Positions 16,708 through 25,222 of a stretch of DNA of 64,000 bases are shown piece after piece. The DNA lies in assembly GCA_030693065.1 (NCBI GenBank), contig JAUYBL010000019.1, positions 1 through 64,000 on the forward strand, given 5' to 3'. A model generated the notes under the pieces. It searched no databases, was not told the origin of the DNA, and saw nothing but the letters and a program-made list of their open reading frames with translations. Origin of the DNA: Methylococcaceae bacterium (GTDB lineage Bacteria; Pseudomonadota; Gammaproteobacteria; Methylococcales; Methylomonadaceae). The stretch's first letter is position 1, and every line of letters begins with the position of its first letter. The position numbers and the translations under genes are program-made.

Positions 16708-18720
16708 ATGAAAACTCAATACACGCTTATTGCTGCGGCGATTTTTGCTGCATGTTCATCCAATGTTGTTGCTGACGACAGTAACGTTCTTATTAAAGAA
16801 CAACCCCATCAAATTTATCACGTAGTTAAAAATAAGAGTTTATTGGAAACCACCAATCAGCTTTCTAACCGCACCGGCATTACCTTCAAAATCAATCCCG
16901 CTAATCAGGCTGATGTCATCAATCAAAAATTAGCTGCAGAAGATTGGAACACCGCACTGTCACAGCTATTACATGGTTACAACTACACCGTCGTTTCCAA
17001 CAAAGGAAAAATTAACACCGTCGTTATCACCGGACTAAATGGCAATGGGCAGAATGTAGTAACAGCTCCAACAAAAGAGACTAATTTTGTAGTGGTCGCC
17101 CCGGACGCTTCCAAAAAACTACCTGCCAAATACAAAAACTTTAATGCAGGCTCGGTGATGAGTGTCAATCTGCCGATGGATCAGTTGGCAAATATTGCTA
17201 TTGGCGATGACGTGACCTTGGATTTACCAATCGGCCAATACAAAGTCAAACATGATAATTCAGTCCAACATGACGACAACAGTTCAACCTGGGTAGGCTA
17301 TCTGGATGAAGAAGGCAAAGGCTATCGCATTTATCTCTCACAAGGTGAAACAGGCGTCATCGGCAATGTCTACACTCCTGATGGCGCTTACAACATCGAA
17401 ACCGTTGATGGACAAACCGTTGTCGTTGATATCGACAAATCTGGTTTGACTACAGCCGGCTATGAAAATGACGAAGTCCATCCCAGCGAAAACGGCCTGA
17501 CCTCCATGAATGCTGCTGCGGCAGTCGACCCATTAGCTACTTTAAAGGCAGAAGCAGATACAGCGCGTGCCGCTGTAACCTCACTAACTGCTCAAGTTAA
17601 CGATTTATATGCAAAATATACTCAGGCTATAACTACTGCCAACAATGCACTGGCTCTAGCCAATAATCGTAGTGCAGCCGCTGCAAATGCTAAAAATCAA
17701 TATAACGCAGCTCAAGCAGCTGTTACTAAGTCCCCAAAAAACGCCTCCTTACAAGCTAATCTAAAAGCTGCTAAGTTAACTTTAAATTCTGCAAATATTG
17801 CACTAAACAACGCAATTGCTGCCTACAACTTGGCAGTTAAAAATACAGTTGCAGCCCAAGCAGCTTATGCAAAGAAAGCGACTGAATTGAAAACTGCAGA
17901 AGCTAAGGCAAAAACAGCAGAAACGGCCTATGCTACTGAGCTGGCCAAAGCAAAAACAGCTGTAGCTACCAGCTCATCAACTGCAAGCACAACAATTGAT
18001 TTGATGGTTTTGTATACCACCACTAATCAAACAGCTGCGTATGCCAAACAGCGCATTCAGTATCTAGTCGATGTTTCTAATCAAGCCTACAAAGACTCAG
18101 GCATCAATCTAAAACTACGATTGGTACATACTCGGGCAACCAGCTATGTTGAAAATAATGCCAACGCCCAAGCATTGTCTGAACTAGCCAGTGATAAGGG
18201 AGCATTTGCCGGCACTGCAGCACTGCGGAATCAATACGGTGCCGACTTGGTCGCATTATTTAGACCATTGTATGCACAAACTGCCGGAAGCTGTGGCACA
18301 GCATACGTTGGCTTTGCTAACGGTAGTGGCGCGAATGCCGGCATAGGTTTTGCAACAATCGGGGATGGTTATTCTAAAGATGCCTTATCCAATTATTATT
18401 GCGGTGCAAACACTTTCACTCATGAAATTGGTCATAACCTAGGCAATGTACATGATCGCGAATATAGCAATGTCGCTGGTAAATTTGCTTACTCTTATGC
18501 ATGGGGCATCAATAACAAATTTGGCACTATCATGAGCTACTACGGACCATCAGTGATGCTGTTCTCAACCCCAAACTTGGCAACACAATGTGCAGGTGGT
18601 CCTTGTGGTTTTGCGGAAGGCGACTCAAAAGCTTCTGACCAAGTCAAAACTGTTAATTACACATCTCCTTTCATTGCAAACTATCGCAACTCCACTGTAA
18701 GTACACCCGTTATCCAATAG
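16708..18720 (+). CDS. Secreted zinc metalloprotease with STN-like domain (peptidyl-Asp metalloendopeptidase-like)
   Basis: A 670-residue exported zinc protease. ATG 16708 is preferred over the GTG at 16699 because AAAGGTGA then forms the ribosome site. Signal peptide at residues 1-22. Residues about 30-115 resemble an STN (secretin/TonB short N-terminal) domain. An Ala-rich coiled coil spans about 280-420. The catalytic part carries HEIGHNLGNVH (ligands H572, H576, H582; Glu573) and the Met-turn IMSYYGP (M609), the metzincin pattern, with closest likeness to peptidyl-Asp metalloendopeptidases (M72). A disulfide-rich stretch (CGTAYVG, YYCGANTF, CAGGPCG) supports export. STN plus coiled coil before a metzincin is an unusual arrangement. 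It follows the PEP-CTERM gene and may process surface proteins. Confidence 0.85.
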   Translation: MKTQYTLIAAAIFAACSSNVVADDSNVLIKEQPHQIYHVVKNKSLLETTNQLSNRTGITFKINPANQADVINQKLAAEDWNTALSQLLHGYNYTVVSNKGKINTVVITGLNGNGQNVVTAPTKETNFVVVAPDASKKLPAKYKNFNAGSVMSVNLPMDQLANIAIGDDVTLDLPIGQYKVKHDNSVQHDDNSSTWVGYLDEEGKGYRIYLSQGETGVIGNVYTPDGAYNIETVDGQTVVVDIDKSGLTTAGYENDEVHPSENGLTSMNAAAAVDPLATLKAEADTARAAVTSLTAQVNDLYAKYTQAITTANNALALANNRSAAAANAKNQYNAAQAAVTKSPKNASLQANLKAAKLTLNSANIALNNAIAAYNLAVKNTVAAQAAYAKKATELKTAEAKAKTAETAYATELAKAKTAVATSSSTASTTIDLMVLYTTTNQTAAYAKQRIQYLVDVSNQAYKDSGINLKLRLVHTRATSYVENNANAQALSELASDKGAFAGTAALRNQYGADLVALFRPLYAQTAGSCGTAYVGFANGSGANAGIGFATIGDGYSKDALSNYYCGANTFTHEIGHNLGNVHDREYSNVAGKFAYSYAWGINNKFGTIMSYYGPSVMLFSTPNLATQCAGGPCGFAEGDSKASDQVKTVNYTSPFIANYRNSTVSTPVIQ

Positions 18721-18746
18721 TTTTATCGATAATGTTAAAGAGTTAA

Positions 18747-18780
18747 ATCTCCCTCGGTTTTACCGGGGGAGATTTTTTTT
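18747..18780 (+). terminator. Rho-independent terminator after the metalloprotease gene
   Basis: Eleven-bp stem with one G-T pair (18747-18757 with 18763-18773), five-base loop and eight T residues. It ends the plus-strand protease message, facing the end of the minus-strand lipid genes. Confidence 0.92.
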
Positions 18781-18801
18781 AACCGTTTAGAAATATTTCT
18801 G

Positions 18802-19785
18802 CTACCGAAAACGTAATAAACGCATGCACCATAACCCACCTATCAACACTAATACATCCCTTAATCGCATCAACGCGATCAAACCTATGGCCGCCTCCGC
18901 AGGTAAATTGAGATATTGAAAAGCCCAAAATAGCGCCGCTTCCAAGGTACCGATACCACCAGGCAAGGGTAATAAAAAAGCCAAACGCATGGACACCAGA
19001 ATCACCAAAAATGCCGAGAAATCGAACGCTAAATCGAAAAAACTCAGCAGCAACCATAATTCGCCTATCAGGCCAATCCAGCCTGCAAGAGAGAGCATAA
19101 AAGCCAAAAACAGCGCCGACTTTTGTTTCTGGATCGCCCAATTTAAATCGCGACCAAGCTGCTGCCAGTGAGTCTTGATGTGCTCCAATCTGGGATGATG
19201 TTGCCAGTGGCGAGCCACTCTCGTTATCCAACGCAACACGCGCTCGGGCTGCTTAACCAAAAGCCAGCCGAGCATGGACATTATTAAAAGAAGTAAAGCC
19301 AGGACAACAGATATTTTCTGCCAGTTGACGCCAGTAACTGTCGGGAAAATCAGCAGCAGAAGTGCCGCTAATAACAGAATACTAAAATTTACCCACAGCT
19401 CATAAAACCGGTCCAGCCCCACCGCCAGCAGAGCTTTGTGTATCGGCAATTGATTGCGCTTGTATAACCAGAAAATCTGTAATGGTTCACCGCCGAACTG
19501 CGGACCTGGCGTGATAAAATTCACCGCTTGACCAGCTTGGCGAATCCTCAGTAACTCACCGAAGCCCACGGGCAATTTCAACATGCTGGTGAGCACCCAC
19601 CAGCGTTGCGTCGCTAGCAAAATGATCCCCAGGTTTAGCCCTATCCAAGCCAACCACTGTCCGAGGGAAAGTGTGCTTATCGTTTGGGCAATGGCGGCGA
19701 GCGGTAACTGACTAAGTATCCAGCCAACCAAGATAAAAGCTGCCAGCCACAGCAGCACAGGTATTGCTTTAAGCAAGGTCATCAA
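18802..19785 (-). CDS. Flippase-like membrane protein (LPG synthase TM / UPF0104 family)
   Basis: A 327-residue polytopic membrane protein of the lysylphosphatidylglycerol-synthase transmembrane/UPF0104 family (PF03706), with about eight helices. Family blocks: RWWVLTSMLKLPVGFGELLRIRQAGQAVNFITPGPQFGGEPLQ region (conserved P-G-x-x-G-G-E-P) near residues 60-105, and LPLPGGIGTLEAAL near 275-288. Such proteins flip or act on lipid-linked substrates. Its start overlaps the upstream CDP-alcohol phosphatidyltransferase gene by four bases (ATGA type), so the two are coupled and probably act in one lipid pathway. Substrate unknown. Confidence 0.85.
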   Translation of the reverse strand: MMTLLKAIPVLLWLAAFILVGWILSQLPLAAIAQTISTLSLGQWLAWIGLNLGIILLATQRWWVLTSMLKLPVGFGELLRIRQAGQAVNFITPGPQFGGEPLQIFWLYKRNQLPIHKALLAVGLDRFYELWVNFSILLLAALLLLIFPTVTGVNWQKISVVLALLLLIMSMLGWLLVKQPERVLRWITRVARHWQHHPRLEHIKTHWQQLGRDLNWAIQKQKSALFLAFMLSLAGWIGLIGELWLLLSFFDLAFDFSAFLVILVSMRLAFLLPLPGGIGTLEAALFWAFQYLNLPAEAAIGLIALMRLRDVLVLIGGLWCMRLLRFR

Positions 19786-20870
19786 GCACCGTCATAGCGC
19801 GCAACCCACTCATCGCCCCATTGCCAGAGACTGTAGCGTCCGGTTCCCAGCAACAATATCCAACTGGCAGTGAAGATAAGGACATAGTCGAAAAAATGCC
19901 CCCCAGTGTCAGGGTATTGCCAGCCCAACATCATGATCAACACAAACGCGCCCAACCGGCCGGCAAAACCAAATAGAATAAGACCTGCGCTGAAAATAAA
20001 TACCCATTCACTCATATCCGCCAGCCAGAGTTGGCCGGAATTGCGTATAGCCAGAAACGATACCAGCACCAGCAATACTCGCAGGACAGGTTGAAAAAAC
20101 TTCCAACTAAGTAAATCTAAGGTAGTCAATACCTGTGCCGGAAACCTGCCGCTAACAATCAACCAGTCCACCACAAAGCCGAACAGCACCGGCAACATAA
20201 AAGCGATGCCAGCAATTACTGTCAGAGACGAGCTAAACAGAGGCCAAAGCACTGCGGCAATAAAGGCCATTTGAAAGCCCGCTAACGTGCGCCGCAACGG
20301 ATTCGGCGGCAACGCATAAACGGGTAATCCTCGTCTTTGTCGGCGTAGCAAGCCCCACTGATAGATATAGTAGGCCACGCTTAACATGAGATAAGACCAG
20401 TGCAGTTTCCCCAAGCCGATTGCCAGCAAGGGCGCAACCACCAGTCCCAAAGCGTCAAAAGTAATATCCAGTTCGTTACCTAACAAGCTCACCTGCTGGC
20501 TACGGCGCGCCACATAGCCATCTAGCCGATCGAGAATGGCAGCTAAGGTATATAAAATTGCGGGGAGTAAGACATTGACAGCATTAGTCTGCTGTTGAAA
20601 CAGGAAGCCACCGGTTAAAGCAATCAACAAGCCACGCAGAATAGTTAGGCGGTTGCCCCAGCCCAAATTGCTGTAAAGAGGTGTCTCCGCATTGGCTCGA
20701 TTCATCGCGAGCCTTCGCCAGATATATTGCACAACTAATCCCCACAGCAGCCCGGCTTGCAGCAGCCATTGCCCGGCAACGGACCAGTTTTCGACAACCC
20801 CTAATAGACAAAAACCGGTAAGCAGCAGGCTGCAACCGAGTATCGTTATTGCTTGTAATTCATGCTTCAT
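19782..20870 (-). CDS. CDP-alcohol phosphatidyltransferase family protein
   Basis: A 362-residue membrane enzyme with about ten hydrophobic segments. It carries the complete CDP-alcohol phosphotransferase signature D-G-x2-A-R-x8-G-x3-D-x3-D (RLDGYVARRSQQ ... GNELDITFDA), so it should be catalytically competent in joining a CDP-activated lipid or alcohol to an acceptor. It is longer than PgsA or PssA (about 180-260 residues), with an extra C-terminal membrane block resembling a DoxX-like region. I chose ATG 20870. A longer frame reaches 20951 but would run through a 10-bp inverted repeat at 20944-20968. It overlaps the flippase-like gene by four bases and is divergent from a sulfatase-fold transferase gene. 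Confidence 0.85.
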   Translation of the reverse strand: MKHELQAITILGCSLLLTGFCLLGVVENWSVAGQWLLQAGLLWGLVVQYIWRRLAMNRANAETPLYSNLGWGNRLTILRGLLIALTGGFLFQQQTNAVNVLLPAILYTLAAILDRLDGYVARRSQQVSLLGNELDITFDALGLVVAPLLAIGLGKLHWSYLMLSVAYYIYQWGLLRRQRRGLPVYALPPNPLRRTLAGFQMAFIAAVLWPLFSSSLTVIAGIAFMLPVLFGFVVDWLIVSGRFPAQVLTTLDLLSWKFFQPVLRVLLVLVSFLAIRNSGQLWLADMSEWVFIFSAGLILFGFAGRLGAFVLIMMLGWQYPDTGGHFFDYVLIFTASWILLLGTGRYSLWQWGDEWVARYDGA

Positions 20871-20943
20871 AAAATTGCTGTGGAAATCATAGTTAGCCGC
20901 TTTTTCTCCTAATATCCGTATACATAACAAGGCTTGCAGGCCT

Positions 20944-20968
20944 CCTGGCAATTACAAAAATTGCCAGG
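20944..20968. promoter_or_regulatory. Inverted repeat between divergent lipid genes
   Basis: Perfect 10-bp inverted repeat CCTGGCAATT (20944-20953) with AATTGCCAGG (20959-20968), five-base spacer, in the gap between the CDP-alcohol enzyme gene and the divergent sulfatase-fold gene. It could be an operator for both or a leader hairpin of the minus-strand gene. No T-run follows on the minus strand. Confidence 0.5.
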
Positions 20969-21097
20969 TAATTATTCGGCCTTGGCCTAATTTTTTAAAA
21001 TCTGAATGTGCGCGCATGGTACCAGAGGCAATTTTTATTGGTACTATGCCGCCCACTTAAACTTTAGAGCCAGTTAGGGCGATTCGGGAATTCATAC

Positions 21098-22750
21098 ATG
21101 GTGAACAATAAAATAATTGATTCTGGCTTGTTGGGGCAGCGGATGCAGATCGGCCTAAATATATCAGCCCTAATCTTCATTTTTATTGCCATAGTTATCC
21201 CAAATCGCATCAACTTGATAACGCCGTCAGCGTTTGCGGCTTTACCGCTGGAGCTGTTTTTACTCGGATTGATCTTGCTTATTCAAGGGCAATTCGGGGT
21301 TATTATCCGGGCTATTGCGGCTTGCCTATTGTCGATAGGAATACTCTTTAAGATTGCCGATATGGGCACCTATCAGGTATTCGACCGACCGATCAATCCA
21401 GTGCTGGACGCCCATTTTCTGGCAAACGGACTCAACCTTTTGCAAGGTGCCCTTGGTCACGTTGGCGCATTAATCGTCACATTTCTGCTGGTCGCACTAC
21501 TGGCGGGCATTATTTGGCTGGTTTATAGGGTGCTGGGGTCTATCCAAGCGCTGCTGAGAGTAGCGCCAATCGCATACGGTAAAGGTCTTATCGCGGGCGT
21601 GTTTGTCTGGACAGTGTTGTCATTGGGTGGCTGGCAAATAGCTTCAATCCCGTTTTATGATCTGATGACCAAGCACGCCAGCGACACGTTGAGTAGTATT
21701 GACGATCTAAAAATATTTAGCGGCGTCGTTAATGACGATCCTTATGCAGACGTGCCCAACAATAGTCTGTTTGACAAGCTTAAGGGTAAGGACGTATTGG
21801 TCGTATTCATTGAATCTTACGGGAAGACCGTACTCGACAAACCCGACTTTGCCGCGCATATCCGCCCATTGCTGGAACAAAGTAGCGCCAATCTTGCCGC
21901 AAAAGGACTGTCTGCCCGCAGTGCTTACCTTACCTCACCCACCTATGGCGGCATCAGCTGGCTGGCGCACGGCACATTGCTTTCAGGTCTGTGGATTAAT
22001 AGCCAGACGCGCTACGACCGTCTGGTGATGAGTACACGTCCGTCGCTTAATCGTCTTTTCCAGCGGGCGGGATGGCGAACCGTTGCAGTACAACCAGCGC
22101 ATACCATGGTTTGGCCGCAAGGCGAGTATTTTGGTTATGACAAAATCTATGCTTCGCAGGATTTGAATTATCATGGCCAGTCGTTTAACTGGATAACCAT
22201 GCCTGACCAATTTACGCTATCTGCATTACAAACCATGGAACGCAAGCCCGGCCTGCGCACGCCATTAATGGCGGAGATTGCGTTGATTTCATCCCACGCT
22301 CCCTGGACGCCTCTACCCAAGCTAGTCGACTGGAATCAGATAGGTGACGGCTCTATCTTTAACGAACAAGCCCGCGAAGGTGATGCACCGGAGGTAGTTT
22401 GGCAAAATACCGGACTAATTCTGGAGCAATATCGTAAGTCCATCGAATATGCTCTCAGCAATATTGTTTCTTATGCCGCAAATTATGGTGACGACAATCT
22501 GGTCATTTTGGTATTAGGCGATCACCAGCCCGCGTCTTTTGTTACTGGCGAGCCGGAGAATCACGATGTACTGGTACATTTGATCAGCCGTGATCCCAAA
22601 GTGATGGAAGCGGTGCAAGACTGGCAATGGACAGAAGGTATGCTGCCAGCTACCAACGCACCGGTATGGAGCATGGATAAAGTGCGGGACCGCTTTATTG
22701 CTGCTTTTTCTACTCAGTCTGCCAGCTTCGCAAAGCTTGAGAAACGCTGA
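21098..22750 (+). CDS. Sulfatase/LTA-synthase-fold membrane transferase
   Basis: A 550-residue protein with about five N-terminal transmembrane helices (residues 15-205) followed by a periplasmic sulfatase/alkaline-phosphatase-fold domain (PF00884). Family features: VVFIESYGKT with a metal-binding Glu, SPTYGGISWLAHGTLLSG containing the candidate nucleophile Thr/Ser, and VILVLGDHQPAS with metal-binding Asp-His near the C-terminus. Related enzymes (LtaS, OpgB, EptA) transfer phosphoglycerol or phosphoethanolamine from phospholipids to glycans or lipid A. It is divergent from genes for a CDP-alcohol phosphatidyltransferase and a flippase-like protein, suggesting a shared role in making and using a phospholipid head group. 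The exact reaction cannot be read from the sequence. Confidence 0.85.
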   Translation: MVNNKIIDSGLLGQRMQIGLNISALIFIFIAIVIPNRINLITPSAFAALPLELFLLGLILLIQGQFGVIIRAIAACLLSIGILFKIADMGTYQVFDRPINPVLDAHFLANGLNLLQGALGHVGALIVTFLLVALLAGIIWLVYRVLGSIQALLRVAPIAYGKGLIAGVFVWTVLSLGGWQIASIPFYDLMTKHASDTLSSIDDLKIFSGVVNDDPYADVPNNSLFDKLKGKDVLVVFIESYGKTVLDKPDFAAHIRPLLEQSSANLAAKGLSARSAYLTSPTYGGISWLAHGTLLSGLWINSQTRYDRLVMSTRPSLNRLFQRAGWRTVAVQPAHTMVWPQGEYFGYDKIYASQDLNYHGQSFNWITMPDQFTLSALQTMERKPGLRTPLMAEIALISSHAPWTPLPKLVDWNQIGDGSIFNEQAREGDAPEVVWQNTGLILEQYRKSIEYALSNIVSYAANYGDDNLVILVLGDHQPASFVTGEPENHDVLVHLISRDPKVMEAVQDWQWTEGMLPATNAPVWSMDKVRDRFIAAFSTQSASFAKLEKR

Positions 22751-22782
22751 CCTTTTAACAAATCCAAACATTCAAAAAATAG

Positions 22783-24393
22783 TCAACTCGGCGTTTTGCC
22801 AACTATATCCAAAGCCACCGCCTCGGCCACTTTGATTCCATCAACCGCTGCCGACAGAATACCGCCAGCATAGCCCGCGCCCTCCCCGGCCGGATACAAT
22901 CCTTTGGTATTGATGCTTTGGTATTGGCTATTGCGTTTGATGCGAATGGGCGATGAGGTACGCGTTTCAACGCCGGTCAGCACCGCATCAGCCATCGCAA
23001 AACCTTTTATTTTTTTATCAAACGCAGGCAGCGCTTCGCGAATGGCTTCAATGGCGTAATCAGGCAAAGCTGTACTCAAATCGCCCAAATGCACACCAGG
23101 AGTATAAGAAGGCTGTACCGTACCGAATGCCTTGGAAGGCCGCTGAGCGATAAAATCACCTACCAATTGCCCAGGCGCATCGTAGGTTTCCCCACCCAAT
23201 TTGAAGGCACGCGCTTCCAACTGCCGCTGAAAATCGATACCGGCCAGAGGATGTCCTGGGTAATCTTCCGGGGTAATACCAACCACAATCCCGCTATTGG
23301 CGTTACGTTCATTACGGGAGTATTGACTCATACCATTGGTGACCACATGCCCTGCCTCAGAGGTTGCAGCAACCACAGTGCCACCTGGACACATGCAGAA
23401 ACTGTAAACGGAACGACCATTTTTACAATGGTGTACCAGTTTGTAATCGGCCGCACCCAGCAAAGGATTCCCAGCATTGCTGCCGTATCGACAATTATCT
23501 ATCAGCGATTGAGGGTGTTCTATACGAAAACCAACAGAAAAAGGTTTAGCTTCAATGTAAACGCCTTGGTCATAAAGCATTTTAAAGGTATCCCTGGCAC
23601 TGTGACCAACCGCCAAGACAACATGATCGCAAACCAAAGTTTCACCATTAGCTAGTACCACAGCACGTACTTGATTATTGTCGATGGCGATGGTATCCAC
23701 ACGGCTTTCAAAACGAATTTCTCCACCTAATGATTCAATTGTTGCCCGCATTTGTTCAACCATTGTTACCAATCTAAAAGTACCAATATGCGGTTTGCTG
23801 ACATGAAGAATTTCTTCCGGGGCGCCCGCTTTAACAAATTCAGTGAGTACTTTACGACCGTAATGATTAGGGTCTTTGATTTGCGTATACAGCTTGCCAT
23901 CAGAAAAAGTACCCGCACCGCCCTCGCCAAATTGAACATTCGATTCGGGGTTAAAGACTCTTTTACGCCACAGGCCAAACGTATCTTTGGTACGTTCACG
24001 CACTGCTTTACCACGCTCTAAAATGATCGGTCGAAAACCCATTTGCGCCAAAATTAATCCGGCAAACAAGCCACAAGGTCCGGTACCAATCACGATAGGT
24101 CGATTGGTTATTTTTGCGGGTGCCTGGGCAACGAAGCGGTAAGAGGTGTCAGGCGTTACCGAAATATGAGCATCATCTTTAAAACGCGTTAAAACAGCAT
24201 CTTCATCTGCTGTTTCAATGTCTAGCGTATAGACAAGCAAAATGTCGTTTTTCTTGCGTGCATCATGACCGCGGCGAAAAACAGTATAAGTAACCAGTTG
24301 ATTGTCGGAAATGCCAAGCCGCTGACAAATGGCCTGTTCAAGTTGAGCTTCTGTATGGTTGAGAGGAAGTTTGAGTTCGGTAATTCTTAACAT
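22783..24393 (-). CDS. FAD-dependent oxidoreductase of the COG2509 family
   Basis: A 536-residue cytosolic flavoprotein. An N-terminal ferredoxin-like extension (1-95, with RGHDARKKNDI) precedes a Rossmann FAD domain: IVIGTGPCGLFAGLILAQMG with GxGPxG near residue 102, then VQFGEGGAGTFSDGKLYT. Further family blocks: SVGFRIEHPQSLID, YSFCMCPGGTVVAA and a C-terminal GEGAGYAGGILSAAVDGI. COG2509 dehydrogenases are widespread but have no agreed substrate. Convergent with the sulfatase-fold gene, with only 32 bases between them, and no terminator was seen there. Confidence 0.88.
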   Translation of the reverse strand: MLRITELKLPLNHTEAQLEQAICQRLGISDNQLVTYTVFRRGHDARKKNDILLVYTLDIETADEDAVLTRFKDDAHISVTPDTSYRFVAQAPAKITNRPIVIGTGPCGLFAGLILAQMGFRPIILERGKAVRERTKDTFGLWRKRVFNPESNVQFGEGGAGTFSDGKLYTQIKDPNHYGRKVLTEFVKAGAPEEILHVSKPHIGTFRLVTMVEQMRATIESLGGEIRFESRVDTIAIDNNQVRAVVLANGETLVCDHVVLAVGHSARDTFKMLYDQGVYIEAKPFSVGFRIEHPQSLIDNCRYGSNAGNPLLGAADYKLVHHCKNGRSVYSFCMCPGGTVVAATSEAGHVVTNGMSQYSRNERNANSGIVVGITPEDYPGHPLAGIDFQRQLEARAFKLGGETYDAPGQLVGDFIAQRPSKAFGTVQPSYTPGVHLGDLSTALPDYAIEAIREALPAFDKKIKGFAMADAVLTGVETRTSSPIRIKRNSQYQSINTKGLYPAGEGAGYAGGILSAAVDGIKVAEAVALDIVGKTPS

Positions 24394-24776
24394 GACATCT
24401 TTGTGTTTTTACTTGGGATAAGTTCAAAATATCTGGCTATATTACGCTAAGGTCGTAATCCACGGTTAACCACCATCGTCATTTATTGATAGTTAATAGC
24501 TAAAATACCCCTTCCAGCTGTTCGACAAAACTGCCTTGCACATAATTAAAAGAAATCAGCGAATAACCATTAGCAGTTTGATATATCGACAACTAATGAT
24601 GAAAAAAAATTTGTCTTTATTCCATTCACATCTATGCTTATGTTTAGTATTTTTTTAACTTTACCTATGAATTGTATTTTGAACAATTCACGTCTAGGGA
24701 CTGCATATTAGGGCTTTGTTAAAAAAATCTTTGAAGTTGAATGGCAAGCCCAACACTGAACAAACTCGGAATAAAA
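24394..24776. other. Intergenic region upstream of the CheY-like gene
   Basis: About 380 AT-rich bases between the divergent flavoprotein and response-regulator genes. A possible plus-strand promoter is TTGTCT (24610-24615) with TATGCT (24632-24637), 16-base spacing. Nothing else is recognised. Confidence 0.35.
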
Positions 24777-25166
24777 ATGGAAATATCACAAGAACTATTA
24801 CAAAAAAAAATTCTGATTGTCGATGACGCTGCATCAATGCGAACCTTGACCAAAGCTATTCTGCGCGAAGCTGGATTTACTCATGTTTTTGATGCTCCTG
24901 GTGGGCGCGAAGCATTAATGATGATGAGTAAGGTCAGGGTTAATATTGTAATTTGCGACTGGAATATGCCAGGTATGACTGGTTTGGAATTATTTAAAGC
25001 CGTGAAGGAAGACCCTAAACTGCCTACGCCACCGTGGATTATGCTCACTTCGTCATCAGAAGGCGAAAAAGTAAAAGAAGCAATTCTTGCTGGCGTGACA
25101 TCTTATATCGTCAAGCCTTTTAAGCCTGACAACTTAATTAAACAAGTTATCAGCAAGCTCTCGTAA
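24777..25166 (+). CDS. CheY-like single-domain response regulator
   Basis: A 129-residue receiver domain without output domain. From ATG 24777: acidic pair D16-D17 (LIVDDAASM), phosphoacceptor D61 (VICDWNMPGMTG), the Thr/Ser switch in MLTSSSEG and the conserved Lys in YIVKPFKP. All phosphorylation residues are present. A GGA seven bases upstream supports this start; an in-frame ATG at 24741 would add 12 residues. The sequence resembles chemotaxis CheY and other single-domain regulators that act by protein contact. No kinase or chemotaxis gene is adjacent, so the partner is unknown. Confidence 0.9.
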   Translation: MEISQELLQKKILIVDDAASMRTLTKAILREAGFTHVFDAPGGREALMMMSKVRVNIVICDWNMPGMTGLELFKAVKEDPKLPTPPWIMLTSSSEGEKVKEAILAGVTSYIVKPFKPDNLIKQVISKLS

Positions 25167-25183
25167 GTAATTCCTCTTAAACC

Positions 25184-25213
25184 GCAGCGGACAAAGTCTA
25201 TTCTGTCCGCTGC
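25184..25213. terminator. Hairpin between convergent genes
   Basis: Perfect 10-bp stem GCAGCGGACA (25184-25193) with TGTCCGCTGC (25204-25213) and a ten-base loop between the convergent response-regulator and helicase genes. It lacks a T-run on either strand, so it may be a weak terminator or RNA-end stabiliser. Confidence 0.5.
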
Positions 25214-25222
25214 AAACACCGC

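Noticed and set aside
20871-20951. Upstream extension of the CDP-alcohol phosphatidyltransferase
   Set aside because: The added 27 residues are not membrane- or family-like and would be encoded through a 10-bp inverted repeat.
23089-23655. 188-residue open frame antisense to the COG2509 flavoprotein gene
   Set aside because: The flavoprotein frame is fully supported by motifs; the antisense product has no protein-like features.
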